DNA of 64,000 nt from an uncultured Clostridia bacterium (GTDB taxonomy: Bacteria > Bacillota > Clostridia > TANB77 > UBA1234): contig CAKPOE010000007.1 in assembly GCA_934169745.1 (NCBI GenBank), positions 1 through 64,000 of the forward strand, given 5' to 3'. Positions within the stretch are counted from its first letter, which is position 1. Each line of letters opens with the position of its first letter. Shown here piece by piece: positions 6,787 to 18,700 of this stretch. The notes beneath the pieces are model-generated. The model made no database searches and had not been told where the DNA came from. It saw only the letters and a program-made list of their open reading frames with translations. The position numbers and the translations under genes were made by a program.

Positions 6787-8760
6787 ATGTTTTCTAAAAA
6801 GAAACAACAAAGAGAAGAGCTAATACCTGAAAATAATAGCTTAACTCAGAACGAAACGGAAGAGCAAAATCCTTTGCTTAAAAACAAAAAAACATTGAAA
6901 GATATGATTGCGCCTTCTGGAATAGATACAAGTGATATAAATCATATTGGAATTATTTCTAGTGTAACACGTTATGCTAGAAGCCACTATGTAGCAGGAC
7001 TTCCTAGAATGGCGACATTCCCTTATTTTCTAAGAGCAATGTATGATTTTGGAGATATTAATACATCAGTATTTATAAACCCAGTAAATGAAGCTGACTC
7101 ACAAAATAGTTTAAATAAAATCATTGTTTCACTTGAGTCAGAGAGAATTGTTGCAGAAAAAAGAGGAGACATCAATAGAGAAAGACTTGTTGAAGATAAG
7201 AGAATTGAAGCCGAGCGTATAAGAGATGAGATTGCAGCTGGCTTTAACAGATTGTTTGAAGCTAGTGTTGTATGTACCCTATTCTCGTATGAATTGCCAG
7301 AACTAGATAAGATGTCAGAGCTTTTATCTATGGAGATGTCTAAAAACCTTATAAATATTAAAAGTGCATGGGCTGTGCAGGAAGAGGCATTTAAGTCAAA
7401 TTTACCGTTCAATAGAAATTACATTACAAGAAAACATACTTTTGATAGGAGCTCAATGGCAACTGTATTCCCGTTCATTGCTTCAGAAGTAGGACATCCT
7501 ACGGGAATTCCTATTGGATTTGATAAACAAACAGGACTTCCAATTTTGTACAATAACTTTCATTCATCACTTACAAACTATAACATGGTTATATTTGGTA
7601 AGTCTGGTGCTGGTAAAGGTGTTACAATAAAAACAATAACAGCTCGTTCTTATGTTCTTATGGGAATTGAAAGCTTAGCGCTAGATGCCGAGGGTGAATA
7701 TGGCATAGTTGCTGAAAGCTTAGGCGGAATAAATGTTGTAATAAGCCCTAACTCAAAAACAATTATCAACTTGTTTGATATTGAACCTGAGATTGTAAAA
7801 GATGAAATTACAGGAAAAGATAGAACTGTATTAAACGTTGAGAATAAAGTTGAGGACGTAACAAACGCTCTTATAACAATGGCAAGAGGTAGTACACGTA
7901 GTGAAGATGTAAACGAAATTACAAAGCAGATTATAGCTGAAACCGTTGGTGAAGAGTATCAAGCCCTAGGTATTAACAGTAATCCAAATAGCTTGTATGA
8001 TGACGATAAAGTTGAGCTTGGTAGTGGTCTTACAAGAAAGAAAAAAGATATGCCTACGATTGGTTCTTGGTATCGCAGACTTATGAGAAAAGCTGAAAAT
8101 AACGATAACATAGACTATCAATTCCACTTCAGTTATTTGATTAAGGTTATGAAACAATATGTAAGAGAATTAGATGGACAGATGGCATATTTTGATGGAC
8201 AATCAACATTTGAGTTGCTAGATGGAGCACCATTTATCAACCTTGATATTTCTCAATTGGAAGAAAGATTTGCAAGACCACTTGCACAACAAATCTTGCT
8301 TTCATGGATTTGGGAAAAGTATGTTAAGAAAAATAGTGAAGATAGAACAAAAGCTAAACAGAAGAGAGTACTTGTGGATGAAGCATGGATGTTGCTTCCA
8401 TACCCTGAAGCCGTAGACTTCTTGAATACAATGGCAAGACGTGCAAGAAAAAGAAATGTTTCACTTGCAGTTATCTCGCAGAAATTCCAAGACTTCTATG
8501 AGAATAAAGAGGCACAGGCAGTACTTACGTCTTCTGATACAAAATTGTTCTTGGCTCAGGATAAATCAGAGATAGAGTATTTAAAAGAAGTATTTAAACT
8601 AAGTGAAGGTGAAGCAAACTACTTGCTAACTTGTACAAGAGGTGAAGGACTATTTAAAGTGGGAAATGAAACAGCAATATTGGAGATAAGACCTACGGAA
8701 AGAGAGTTTAGCTTCATTGAGACAAACGTAAATAAACTGGTTGAACAAGAAAATGAATAA
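6787..8760 (+). CDS. VirB4/TraE-type secretion ATPase
   Basis: 657 residues. The N-terminal domain (~60-250) precedes the motor domain: P-loop GKSGAGKG near residues 270-277, LALDAEGEYG downstream, Walker B VLVDEAWML near 528-536, and an arginine-rich ARRARKRNVS plus VISQ segment typical of VirB4. VirB4 powers pilus assembly and substrate transfer at the inner membrane. The P-loop ends in Gly where Ser/Thr usually follows GK, an oddity worth checking. GGGAGG precedes the start. No second ATPase (VirB11 or VirD4) is encoded nearby. Confidence 0.88.
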   Translation: MFSKKKQQREELIPENNSLTQNETEEQNPLLKNKKTLKDMIAPSGIDTSDINHIGIISSVTRYARSHYVAGLPRMATFPYFLRAMYDFGDINTSVFINPVNEADSQNSLNKIIVSLESERIVAEKRGDINRERLVEDKRIEAERIRDEIAAGFNRLFEASVVCTLFSYELPELDKMSELLSMEMSKNLINIKSAWAVQEEAFKSNLPFNRNYITRKHTFDRSSMATVFPFIASEVGHPTGIPIGFDKQTGLPILYNNFHSSLTNYNMVIFGKSGAGKGVTIKTITARSYVLMGIESLALDAEGEYGIVAESLGGINVVISPNSKTIINLFDIEPEIVKDEITGKDRTVLNVENKVEDVTNALITMARGSTRSEDVNEITKQIIAETVGEEYQALGINSNPNSLYDDDKVELGSGLTRKKKDMPTIGSWYRRLMRKAENNDNIDYQFHFSYLIKVMKQYVRELDGQMAYFDGQSTFELLDGAPFINLDISQLEERFARPLAQQILLSWIWEKYVKKNSEDRTKAKQKRVLVDEAWMLLPYPEAVDFLNTMARRARKRNVSLAVISQKFQDFYENKEAQAVLTSSDTKLFLAQDKSEIEYLKEVFKLSEGEANYLLTCTRGEGLFKVGNETAILEIRPTEREFSFIETNVNKLVEQENE

Positions 8761-8792
8761 TATGTAAATATGTTATTAGAAAGGAGGTACTG

Positions 8793-10022
8793 ATGAAAAA
8801 GAAAATAATAATTTTCACAATGTTAATATTTTTGTTAGTATCTCCTTTTAATGTTTCAGCTGCAGCAGACGATGAGCTAAACGTTGAAGAGAATATTTGG
8901 CAAGCTACTGTAGCAGAACTTAATTTAGCAATAGGCGACTTTATTGAAAATTTAATTACAAAGGTAGTCGGTCAAAAAATTACTATACAAAATTTAATTT
9001 TCAATGAAGTTGATGCGGTAAATGCAAACTTTTTTGATCCTACCGTGAAAGGCACATCGGTACATAAAACAATACGAAAGGCTGTAAATACGTGGTATGA
9101 TGTTTTTCTAACCCTAGCAGTTACGTTTTATGCTATAGCATTGTTGGCTGTTGGAATAAAAATTCTGCTTTCAGACTCAGTTGTAAGTCGTGCAAATTGG
9201 AAAGATGTTTCAATAAAATGGCTCAGTGGACTTATATTGTTGTTTACATTTAATCAAGTAATGAAGTATGCGTTTGAAGTAAATGAAATATTTCTTAAGA
9301 CGATCAGAAATAGCTTTACCTCTAAAGGACATGCAACCGGAACCAATATTGGTGATAAAGATGAATTTAATGATGTACTTTATGAATTTAGAAGTCCTGA
9401 GTATCGTTCAAAGTATAGTGGTATTTTGTCGTATGGTGGTGCTGAATTGAATCAGGCTTACGTAAAAAGACTTACGGACTATAGCAATACGGCAGATATG
9501 ATGAGAATTATGAGAGCGTATGCAGGTGTTACAAAAAGGATAATTTTTGTTATCATATGGTTTATTTTATTATTCCAATTAATTCTTTTGCTTGTTAAGT
9601 ATTACAAACGATATTTTGTGCTTGCACTGCTTATAACGATGTTTCCACTAGTTATGATTCAATATTTGTTTGACTTAATAAAAGGACAAAATTGCAGTGG
9701 ACTTACTGCGTGGATGAAAGAGTTCTTTGTAAATGTGTTTACACAAACTATACATGCTATAATCTATGCTATAATTGCAGCGGTATGTATTGATAGAGTA
9801 AAAGAAGAGCTGCAAACGGGAAAAGGCGAATCGATGAACTGGTTGATAGTAATAATCGCTATTAACTTTATATTCCAAGGTGAAAAGATAGTTAGAAAAG
9901 TACTTGGAGTAGACGGAGCTCAATCAGCAACAGGAATAAGCGATACGGCTAAGCGAGGAAGCAAAGGAAGAAAAGATGCAGCAAAAGCCGGTGGCAATAT
10001 GGTTAAGGCGTTTAGAAAATAG
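8793..10022 (+). CDS. VirB6/TrbL-like membrane protein 1
   Basis: 409 residues: a signal peptide (~1-24), a short outer region, the shared motif IQNLIFNEVDAVNANFF, then about six membrane helices. WYDVFLTLAV...LLAVGIKILL, YYKRYFVLALLITMFPLV and WMKEFFVNVFTQTIHA recur in all five VirB6-like proteins here. The C-terminal tail is short and basic, so this is the minimal member. VirB6 proteins form the inner-membrane channel platform. AAAGGAGG lies just upstream; 31 bases separate it from the next gene. Confidence 0.8.
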   Translation: MKKKIIIFTMLIFLLVSPFNVSAAADDELNVEENIWQATVAELNLAIGDFIENLITKVVGQKITIQNLIFNEVDAVNANFFDPTVKGTSVHKTIRKAVNTWYDVFLTLAVTFYAIALLAVGIKILLSDSVVSRANWKDVSIKWLSGLILLFTFNQVMKYAFEVNEIFLKTIRNSFTSKGHATGTNIGDKDEFNDVLYEFRSPEYRSKYSGILSYGGAELNQAYVKRLTDYSNTADMMRIMRAYAGVTKRIIFVIIWFILLFQLILLLVKYYKRYFVLALLITMFPLVMIQYLFDLIKGQNCSGLTAWMKEFFVNVFTQTIHAIIYAIIAAVCIDRVKEELQTGKGESMNWLIVIIAINFIFQGEKIVRKVLGVDGAQSATGISDTAKRGSKGRKDAAKAGGNMVKAFRK

Positions 10023-10053
10023 TAGATAATTAGGCGAAAGGAGAGTGAGGTAA

Positions 10054-12399
10054 TTGGATGTTAAAAAGAAATTTAATAGAGTTATATGTTTTATACTTGT
10101 ATTTATGATGTTCATTTCCTCAACTTCTTTTGGTACAGGAGCCAGCGATAAAAGTCAGGGTCAGTTTGATTCACAAGCAGGGCAGATCGCAGATATTCTT
10201 GCGAAAGACATAAGGCTAAAAGAAATGCAATGGGAGGTTGATAAGACTACACGCTCTGTTTTCTTTGCAGAATTACCTTTACTAGAAACAAGTGGAGCTA
10301 GGTTTTATACGAAAGACGATAGCTTTAAATTAATCTATGGTACTAATAAATCGTATAATTGTAATGTTAAATTGCTAATTGATGGAAAAGAAGTTGCTGT
10401 GAGTGATAAGATGTATTATTACGATAATTATGGCCCTATGATACAAATACCTGGAATGTATGATGCTGATAGAGCTGCAGATGATAAATATTCAACGAGT
10501 GATAGCCTTAAAGGATATGAAGGTAAAGAAATTTCGATAAAAATAGAGATTATTGATGAACATGGTAATGTGGTGGGAAGTGCTAAGAGCGATGAGGTTT
10601 CAATTAATGATAAGAATTCCAAAATCGAAAATCTTTCAGAAGAGTCACCAATAGTAAAAGCGCTTAAGAGCCTTTTTGATGTTGTATTTGCACCAGTAAA
10701 AGCAGCGCTTAAACTTTTGGAAAGAATCGTAACAATGATAATATTGGCGCTTGGTGATGGTATATTGGCAATGGTATCTTCGGCTGTTGGAGAACCAGTT
10801 ACGATAGATGGAGTTATTCTTGGTGACGTGAAAAAAGTTAGTATAGATTTTTGGCAAGACGCAGATGGAATAGGATATATGGCATCAATTCTAAAAGATG
10901 TCGTTAATCAATGGTATAGTGTGTTTACTGATATTGCATTGGCTGTATATGTGATGCTACTTTTAATAGTAGGCATAAAAATACTTTTTGCGAGCACTGG
11001 CGCTGCTAAAGCTAAGTATAAAGATATATTGAAAGATTGGGTAATAGGAATATGTATGTTACTATTATTTCCATATGTAATGAGAATGTTAGTAAATATA
11101 AATGATATATTAGTGGCTTATGTTGCAGAAGCAGGAAATGCCGTGAGAACGAAGTCTATTAAACTGGTAAATGATGAAAATATAGCAAGTTCGTTTGGAA
11201 GCGATGACTTTGTTGACCAAATGTTGGAAGATGGTGAAAATGTAAATAATCCTACAAATACAATGGCATATATGAGAAATTTAGCTAGGACTCAAGGAAG
11301 AATTCCGCTTGCAATTGTGTATCTTATATTGATATTTCAATTAATTGTTATTTTGTGGGTATATTACAAGAGGGCGTTTATGGTAGCTTTCTTGATAATA
11401 ATATTCCCATTGGTAGCGATGACATATACCATAGATAAAATGACAAAGGGGCTTGCACATACTAACGCTTTTAATACATGGTTTAAAGAATTTTTTGTAA
11501 ATGTATTTGTACAACTTTTCCATGCAATTACATACGTAACTATTGTTAGTGCCGGAGTTACAGCATACATAAGTAATTCAAACTGGTTCTTTATGGTATT
11601 ATGTATTTCATTCTTGTTCCAAGGCGAAAAGATATTGCGTAAAATATTTGGAGTAGAGTCTGCTGTAGGAACGATGAAAGATGTTGGTGCTTCAGCAATG
11701 GCAGCGTATAGCTTGGCTAAAAGGTTTATGCCAAGTGGTAAAAGGAAACAGAAAAAATCAGCAAGAGAACAAGATGGTGACGATTGGAGCGAAGGAGACG
11801 AGGAAGGAGAGAATGATGCTGAAGATGAAACATCTCCATCAGCGCCTCGTCCACCAGTTACGCAAGGTGCTACACAAAATATGCAATCGATTGCAGCTGC
11901 AAGTACTAGTGGTAGTACAACATTTATGAAAAACACACAAGCCAAAGGTGTTAGTGGGGCTAGAAAGGTTGCAAATGCAATAGGAACTGCGGCAAGAAAT
12001 ACAATTCCAAAGAGAATGATTGGTGGAGCAGCAAATATTATTGGAAAAGGACTTGGAGGAATAATGGGTGCAACGTATGGCCTAGCAGCAGGAGATGTTG
12101 GAAAAGCTGTTACATATGGAATTGGTGGAGCTGCTGTTGGTGGTGGTATGGCAAGAGCTGCTACAGCACCTATAAGAGGAATTTCAAATGCTTACTCGGG
12201 ACGTAAATTAAAGAAAGCGGTTATGCGTGGCGACTATGATGAAGCATTTAAGAAAGCTGGACTTGATATGAGTAGTATGGAGGCAAAAACAGCAGATCTT
12301 ATAAGAAAAGCGTTAGCAGAGCAAACAAGTGCCGCTGCTAGTAGAGGAGAGAAAGTTGGAGAATATAAATTCTGGAAAACAATAGAAAAGAATAAATGA
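10054..12399 (+). CDS. VirB6/TrbL-like membrane protein 2, extended
   Basis: 781 residues from a TTG start (10054) placed 9 bases after AAGGAG; the next ATG is out of frame. A signal peptide is followed by an extracytoplasmic domain of about 190 residues, the polytopic VirB6 core (~200-560, with WYSVFTDIAL, YYKRAFMVAFLIIIFPLV and WFKEFFVNVFVQLFHA), an acidic Glu/Asp linker (~570-600), and a C-terminal region with two Gly/Ala-rich hydrophobic segments (~650-710) resembling a glycine zipper. The layout suggests a channel subunit with extra domains on both sides of the membrane. Confidence 0.78.
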   Translation: MDVKKKFNRVICFILVFMMFISSTSFGTGASDKSQGQFDSQAGQIADILAKDIRLKEMQWEVDKTTRSVFFAELPLLETSGARFYTKDDSFKLIYGTNKSYNCNVKLLIDGKEVAVSDKMYYYDNYGPMIQIPGMYDADRAADDKYSTSDSLKGYEGKEISIKIEIIDEHGNVVGSAKSDEVSINDKNSKIENLSEESPIVKALKSLFDVVFAPVKAALKLLERIVTMIILALGDGILAMVSSAVGEPVTIDGVILGDVKKVSIDFWQDADGIGYMASILKDVVNQWYSVFTDIALAVYVMLLLIVGIKILFASTGAAKAKYKDILKDWVIGICMLLLFPYVMRMLVNINDILVAYVAEAGNAVRTKSIKLVNDENIASSFGSDDFVDQMLEDGENVNNPTNTMAYMRNLARTQGRIPLAIVYLILIFQLIVILWVYYKRAFMVAFLIIIFPLVAMTYTIDKMTKGLAHTNAFNTWFKEFFVNVFVQLFHAITYVTIVSAGVTAYISNSNWFFMVLCISFLFQGEKILRKIFGVESAVGTMKDVGASAMAAYSLAKRFMPSGKRKQKKSAREQDGDDWSEGDEEGENDAEDETSPSAPRPPVTQGATQNMQSIAAASTSGSTTFMKNTQAKGVSGARKVANAIGTAARNTIPKRMIGGAANIIGKGLGGIMGATYGLAAGDVGKAVTYGIGGAAVGGGMARAATAPIRGISNAYSGRKLKKAVMRGDYDEAFKKAGLDMSSMEAKTADLIRKALAEQTSAAASRGEKVGEYKFWKTIEKNK

Positions 12400-12419
12400 T
12401 TTTTAGGAGGTGGCGAAAG

Positions 12420-15400
12420 ATGAAGTTAAAAAAAGTAATAATGTTAATATTGATGTTTATGATTTCGCTATCTCTATTTAGTGTGGCAAGAGCGGAAAAT
12501 ATAAAAGTTTCTAATGAATATGTTGAAGTAGTTCAACGTCGATTTATATTCTGGAAGTGGGAAAATCGTTGGAGAAATATTGAAGTAACCATACCGGCGG
12601 AATATTTTAATAATAAAGATAACATAGTAATTGGAGAAGCAAACGAAATATTATTTAAAGATACGGGTAGAACATTAGAGTTTCAACCTTATTTGCGTGA
12701 CGGCACAAAATCATATGACCCTAATTTAGAGATAAGTCAAGTCAATAGTGATGGTAGCTTGACGGTAAAAGTCTCTTGGATGGAACAGTATGACCAATCT
12801 ACGGAACTGGATATTAATGAGGGACGCATCAATGAATTTGGAAATGTTGTTGAACGTAAAAATGTATTTAGTTACAAGGTTGGTACTGGTACTCCTGATG
12901 AACCAGTGCCTTCGCCAGAACCTGACAATAACAAACAAAACAATTCAACAGACAATAGTCCAGGAGGTTTTTACAATCCTTATGAAATAAATGTATCTAG
13001 TCTTAGACAAGTTGTTGAGATAAAGTATGATAAAGTTCCGTTCTATTTTTATATAAGTAGAAATAGTGCAGATGGTACATTCTTGGTTGATTTTGATGAA
13101 AAAAACAAGGTTGTAAAATTTGATTATATATCAGATCAAAAAAGAGTTGGATATGTTAAAGAACATGAAAATGATACTCCATATTCACAAGTTGGAGCCG
13201 AGAGTGTTAATCTTGTTAAGCATGGAATTAAAATAGAAACAGTACCAGAGTATATTATAAAAGAGATTAGTAATGCATCTGATTTTGTAACACCAGACGG
13301 AACGCAAAATATAAAATGTGCTTTTAATTATTTGGATACTTTACTTTCAACATATGTACCACATCCAGCATCATATGTGTTTGTATGTCGTACAACACAA
13401 AAAAGCGATGACAGAGATGCTAGAGAAAGAGATGTAATGTATCAATTCTGTGGATACAACGAACCGGATGAACCAGCTGGTTTCTTGGAGACGCTTTGCA
13501 CAAAAGTGTTAACGTTTTTAGGCGATTTATTTATGTTGTTAATAAAAGCGTTTCTTGGCTCTGATCTCACAATAGATAAAATTATATTTAACGAATATGA
13601 TCCTGTTGTAATTGATTTAGAAGATCGGACGAGGCATACTTGGAAATGAGTCTGTACAAACTATGATTAAAAGTATGTACAATATGTTTGTGGCTATAGC
13701 CGCTGTTGTATATACGACAATATTGTTGTACATAGGTGTTAAAGTACTTTTTGGTGTTTCTACTCCAAGACAAGGTGAATATAAAAAAGATTTAACAAAC
13801 TGGGTAGTTGGAATTGTTTTACTTTTTGCTGTTCCGCAATTTTTTAAATTTATTCCGTCTATGGTAAATTCTGTTGTAAGCTATATTGGTGGTAGTAGCA
13901 GGATTATAATGTATAGTTATTACAATATGGATGGTGTCCTTGACGCAATGGATTCGGAGAAAGTTGGTACGTCTGGAGAAGATAATAGATCTACATATAT
14001 TGAAAGACTTAAGGGAATAAGAGCAGACAAACAAGGACAACTTGCAAGTGTAAGATCAAGGCGTAAGTGGTTAGAGAAAAATGGAGTCACTTTAAATAGC
14101 GTAGAATATCAAGCTGCACTTAGCCAAGTTCAAAGCGCAATTGAAGCTCTTAGAGGTAAATATGATACTAAAAAAGTAATGAATTTGCTAAATCAAGAAA
14201 TAGGTAAAGCTTCTGGTGAAGTTGATCCTAATAAACTTGCAAGTAGAGTTTTGAACAGAACTAAAAACAATAGCGCTACGAGTTTTCCGGGTAAATTACC
14301 TTCTCCTATTGGTACAATACCAAATCCTATAAAAAGTTTTGTTGATCCTTTAGATATAGAAAAATTAGCGAATGCTTTATCATCAAGCGGTTATATCGAA
14401 AAGGAAAAAGCACTTCTTGAAAGATTAGATACTATTCTTATAAATTATGATGAGGAAAAAACATTAGAAGAGGAAATTGCAAATTTAACAGCGCTGATTG
14501 ATGCACCAGACCTAATGGGGGATATGAGGGTATTAGCTGGACAAACAGGAAGATTCACTTATGCTATAGTATGGTGGATATGCATATATGAAATGATAGT
14601 TATACTATGCATGTATTACAGAAGAGTTATAGTTATGGGAATACTTATAACTATATATCCACTTGTTGCAATGACATATCCAATAGATAAATTGAAAGAC
14701 GGAAAGGCACAAACACTTACAAACTGGTATAAAGAATTTACAGTTAATTTGGTTGTTCAAATCGTTCACGCGGTAGTATATATAGTTTTGGTGCAATCTG
14801 GAATAAAACTTTATCAAGCAAATGCTAACAACTGGTTATTCTTTATATTGGCAGTGCTATTCTTGTTCCCAGCAGAAAGACTTATGAGAGGAATATTTGG
14901 ATTAAAGGGAACATCTATAAAGGAATTGAAAGCAAATGCGGTAGGTATAGCTGGTGCTGCTGCGACAGCTGTAACACTTGGTAAGCAGACAGGCAGAGCT
15001 GCCAATGAAAAATTTGGAATAACTAAAAAAGGAAAAGAAGCAAAAGCAAATAAACAAAAAGCTGCTGATAAAGCTAAGAAGAATAGAGATAATAGAGATA
15101 AATACTTGCAAGGCAGAGCAGATATAAAAGAAAATCAAAGAATGCAAAAAGCTGCACAGAGAAGAAGAAGAGCAACATCTATGCGTGGCGCTAGAAGAAT
15201 GGCATATAACCTTTATGCAAAAACAATGAATGCAGCTGGTAGAGCTAGAAGTGCGGCATATAAACTAGGTAATAAAGGTAGAAAATTAAAAGGACAATAT
15301 AGAAAATTGCAGGATTCTAAATTTGCAAAATATGCAAAGGGTACTTGGAGAGTTGCACGTGGTGCAACAGGAATGGCTGTTGGTGCTGCTAACTTCGTTA

Positions 15401-15735
15401 CTACATCTGGTACAAGTGGCTTAGGGGCAGGATTTGTGTCTGGCACATCTGTAGCAAGAATGGTTGGCGGCTTCAAGGACAGAGATAGATTACAAAAAGC
15501 TATTGATAATAGAGCATCATCACAAACTGCAAATACATCGCAAAATACCAACGTGAGTGGTAATGGTAGTAATGGTGGATATACACCGAAAATTACTCCA
15601 AAGGCTAATGTTCCACCATCAATTAGTGGGGCTCCAAGTCCAAATAATGGCAGCACAAGTGCAAGTTCAGGAAATGTACAAGTAAATGTAAATACAACTA
15701 CAGCTCAAAATGTAAATACAAAAACAGATAATTAA
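12420..15735 (+). CDS. VirB6/TrbL-like membrane protein 3, read through a +1 shift at CGGA (13626-13629)
   Basis: The zero frame from ATG 12420 (ribosome binding site AGGAGGTGG) encodes a signal peptide, an outer domain and the shared motif TIDKIIFNEYDP, then stops at 13647. The +1 frame continues from 13621 with GILGNESVQTMIKSMYNMFV, the exact next block of the VirB6 paralogues, and runs to 15735. The second half has no ribosome binding site or signal peptide of its own, so one 1,104-residue protein is the natural reading. Decoding CGGA at 13626-13629 as one Gly (residue 403) joins the halves. The remainder has the helices YYRRVIVMGILITIYPLV and WYKEFTVNLVVQIVHA, a very basic region (~770-900) and a Gly-rich hydrophobic pair near the C-terminus. 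Alternatives are a sequence error or a disrupted gene. Confidence 0.75.
13626..13629 (+). other. candidate quadruplet codon CGGA (Gly), site 1
   Basis: The zero-frame triplet is CGG followed by A; the zero frame stops 7 codons later. Reading the four bases as glycine moves into the frame encoding the rest of VirB6-like protein 3. The frame overlap is confined to 13621-13646, so the shift must lie here. Confidence 0.7.
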
Positions 15736-15754
15736 TTGAAAGGAGCAAGGCACT

Positions 15755-18700
15755 ATGAAAACATTTTTAAAACGAACAACTATTTTAATACTTGTTATGA
15801 TGACACTAATAAACACAATAGTGCCTAGTAGGAACTTCGTATCTGCGACTAGTGGAGATGGAGATTCTGAAGATTCTGAAAATTTACCAGATTGGGAAAT
15901 TGTAGATGCTAGCAGTATTTTTCAGTCATATCAGGTAAATGGAAAAGATGTGTATGATGGTGGTGTTGGTGCTGACAATGGAAGTAAAAGATTTTTTACA
16001 GTCTCAAAAACGGGAGACTATACTCTTATGCAAGGTGGAGTAGTCTATGATGGTCCTTCTTCAGTGATGTATTCAATTCCATCAGAGGGAATTGAACTTA
16101 CAAAAGAATGGATGCGTGACAATGCTACAGGAGTTGAAATTCGTCATGCTAACAATCTTGGAATACCAGGTGGTGGTGTTTCGAAAATAGCTTACCGCTT
16201 AGAAGCTGGAAAAATTTATTTGATGCCAAGTGATACCTGGGATAATTTTATTGTGGGAGGACAGGTTGTTTCTGTAAATCCAGAGAAAACAAGTGAAATT
16301 ACAGATGAATACGAGGGCAATGCTTCATTAATTGAACGTCTTATTACAATATTTTTATTAACACTTGGTGACGGCGCTATGTGGGCGATTGGTGCAGTAG
16401 CCGGGGGAACAATTAGCTTAGATGCACTGTTTTTTAATCAATATTCGAACACTACGTTAGCGATTTTCAAAAATCAAGATTTGAGTAATACAAAGCCAAA
16501 TAATTTTGTAAATTCTTCGAATGTAATAGATACAATTGATAATTTAACAATAGCTTTTAGAGGTATTGCTATAACTGCATATATTACCGTTCTCTTGTAT
16601 GTTGGCATAAGAGTTTTATTGGGATGCACCGCTGGCGCAAAATCTAAATATAAAGAACTACTTTTAGATTGGTTAAGAGGTTTGGTTATGTTGTTCATTT
16701 TTCCAATCGTTATGAGGTATGTTGTAGAGTTGAATGATGCGGCGGTTGCTGCAATATATAAAGTAGAACAAGCCACAAATATAGTGTCACCAGGAATTGA
16801 TGATAGACCAGGAGGAATTACTTTTCCACTTGAATTTGGTGGAAACTTGATTAAACAACCTAAAAATTACATGGAGGCACTTAGGTATAGAGCTTCGATA
16901 GAAGGCAGAGCAGTATATGCACTATGCTGGTTAATACTAATATTTGAGCTAGTAAAATTTATTTTTATATATTTTAAAAGATTACTTATGGTGCTATTTT
17001 TAGTTGCAGTATTTCCACTTGTTATGATTTCGTATGCACTTGATAAAATTAAAGATGGCAAGTCACAAGTTTTTGATAGATGGTTTAAAGAATATGTACT
17101 TAATGTAGTATTGCAGACTTTCCATGCACTTAATTATACGGTAGTTATGGGTTTGATATTTGCTGTAGGTGATGCAAACTCAGTGGGTGGTAATGCAAAT
17201 TATATTTTGATTTTAGTTGGTATCACATATATTGCTAAAGGAGAGGATATTTTAAGACATATATTTGGACAAGATAAATCGGCAGGAGGAACAGTAAAGA
17301 GTGCAGCGGAGTCTATGTTAAAAGCTTCAGCAGCTGTTAGCGTTGCAAAGAAATTAGGCAAAGGTGCGAAAAATACAAAGAAGAGAATTGGCGGTTTAAT
17401 TGATAAGGGAAGAGGAATATCTGACAGAACATTAAAGTGGAAGCAAAATAGAATTAATGAGAGAGAAGATAAACTTGCTGCCTCTGTAAATCCACCACCT
17501 CCATTGGAAGCATTTTACTTATCTGAACATAGAAGAGACAGCATTGGAAAAGACGTAAAGGATTCAATTAACGCCGTTATTGATGCAAAAGATTCACCAG
17601 AAGAGCTAAAGAAAGCTTTGGAAAAATTAATGGCATTAGCTGCAAACCCGAATATGAGTCGTGAATTGGGTATGCAACTATTAGCAATGGGAGCGCAAGG
17701 ACAAGACATAAAAGATTTGATGGCTCAAGCAGAAGCATTAGAAGGCTTAACTTTGAATATTAATGTTAAACAAAATCTTGACATATTGATTAATCGCAAA
17801 AAAGGTAAAAATGGCAACTTGAGAACATCATCATATAATCAAATGAGTGATAATTTACTTGCAGCATATGGATTTGATAATAAAACGTTGACATCAGAAA
17901 AAAATAAGATTTCTAAGAAGATGGAAAAACTAGAGAGAACTAACAAAAAACGTATTAAATCAAGTAATGCTATGACAGATACAAGGACTCGTTTGTCTTA
18001 TGAAAGTGCTTCAAATTCAATGAGAGATGGAAATGTAAAAGGAGGAGCTGCTAATAATCAGAAAGGTCAGTTTGCTGCTACGGGTGCAAGTGAAGCGACA
18101 TCTACTAGAGCTGGTGGTATGTCTACTAATACAAATGCAAGTAAAATGAAAAGAACTTACAAGATGATGAAAAACCAGGGTACATCCGCTAGAACTACGC
18201 AATCATCGCAAAAGTCAACTACACAAAATGGAAACGTAGCAGATCCTGTTAAAAAGACGTATGCTGTCTCTAAAAATGAAGTTGTAGGAAAGAGAAAGAC
18301 AACTGCACAAAAAATAAGAACAAGAAAAGCGGTGGAAAGAAAAAGAAGAGAAGACGTTGCAAACCTTGGAGATAAAGCTGTAGAAGCACGTCAAAGAAGA
18401 ATGAGCAGTCCGACAACCGCAGAACAAAGGGAAAATTATGCTAAAGCGGCTTCGCATGTTGTTGATATGAACAATCCGATGAGTACACCTACTGAATTTG
18501 TAAAGGCACATCAAAAATTTGATGATGTTGCAGCACAAATTAGAAGCTTGCAAGGATTAAATCAACTTGGTGGAGAAGCAGAAGACGCTGGAGTAAAAGC
18601 TTTAGAAAGTGAAATTAGGAATGATACAAAGGCGGCTCAAATTGCAGCGGCAAGAGAGAAAAAAATTAGAGAAATGACAGAAAATGCAGAAAGAATGAAT

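Noticed and set aside
11364..11945. 193-residue minus-strand ORF
   Set aside because: Shadow of the VirB6-like gene on the plus strand; low-complexity composition and no ribosome binding site.
13618..13663. Two separate adjacent genes instead of one frameshifted VirB6-like gene
   Set aside because: The downstream frame has no ribosome binding site or signal peptide, and its first residues continue the conserved block interrupted upstream, so one gene is the better reading.
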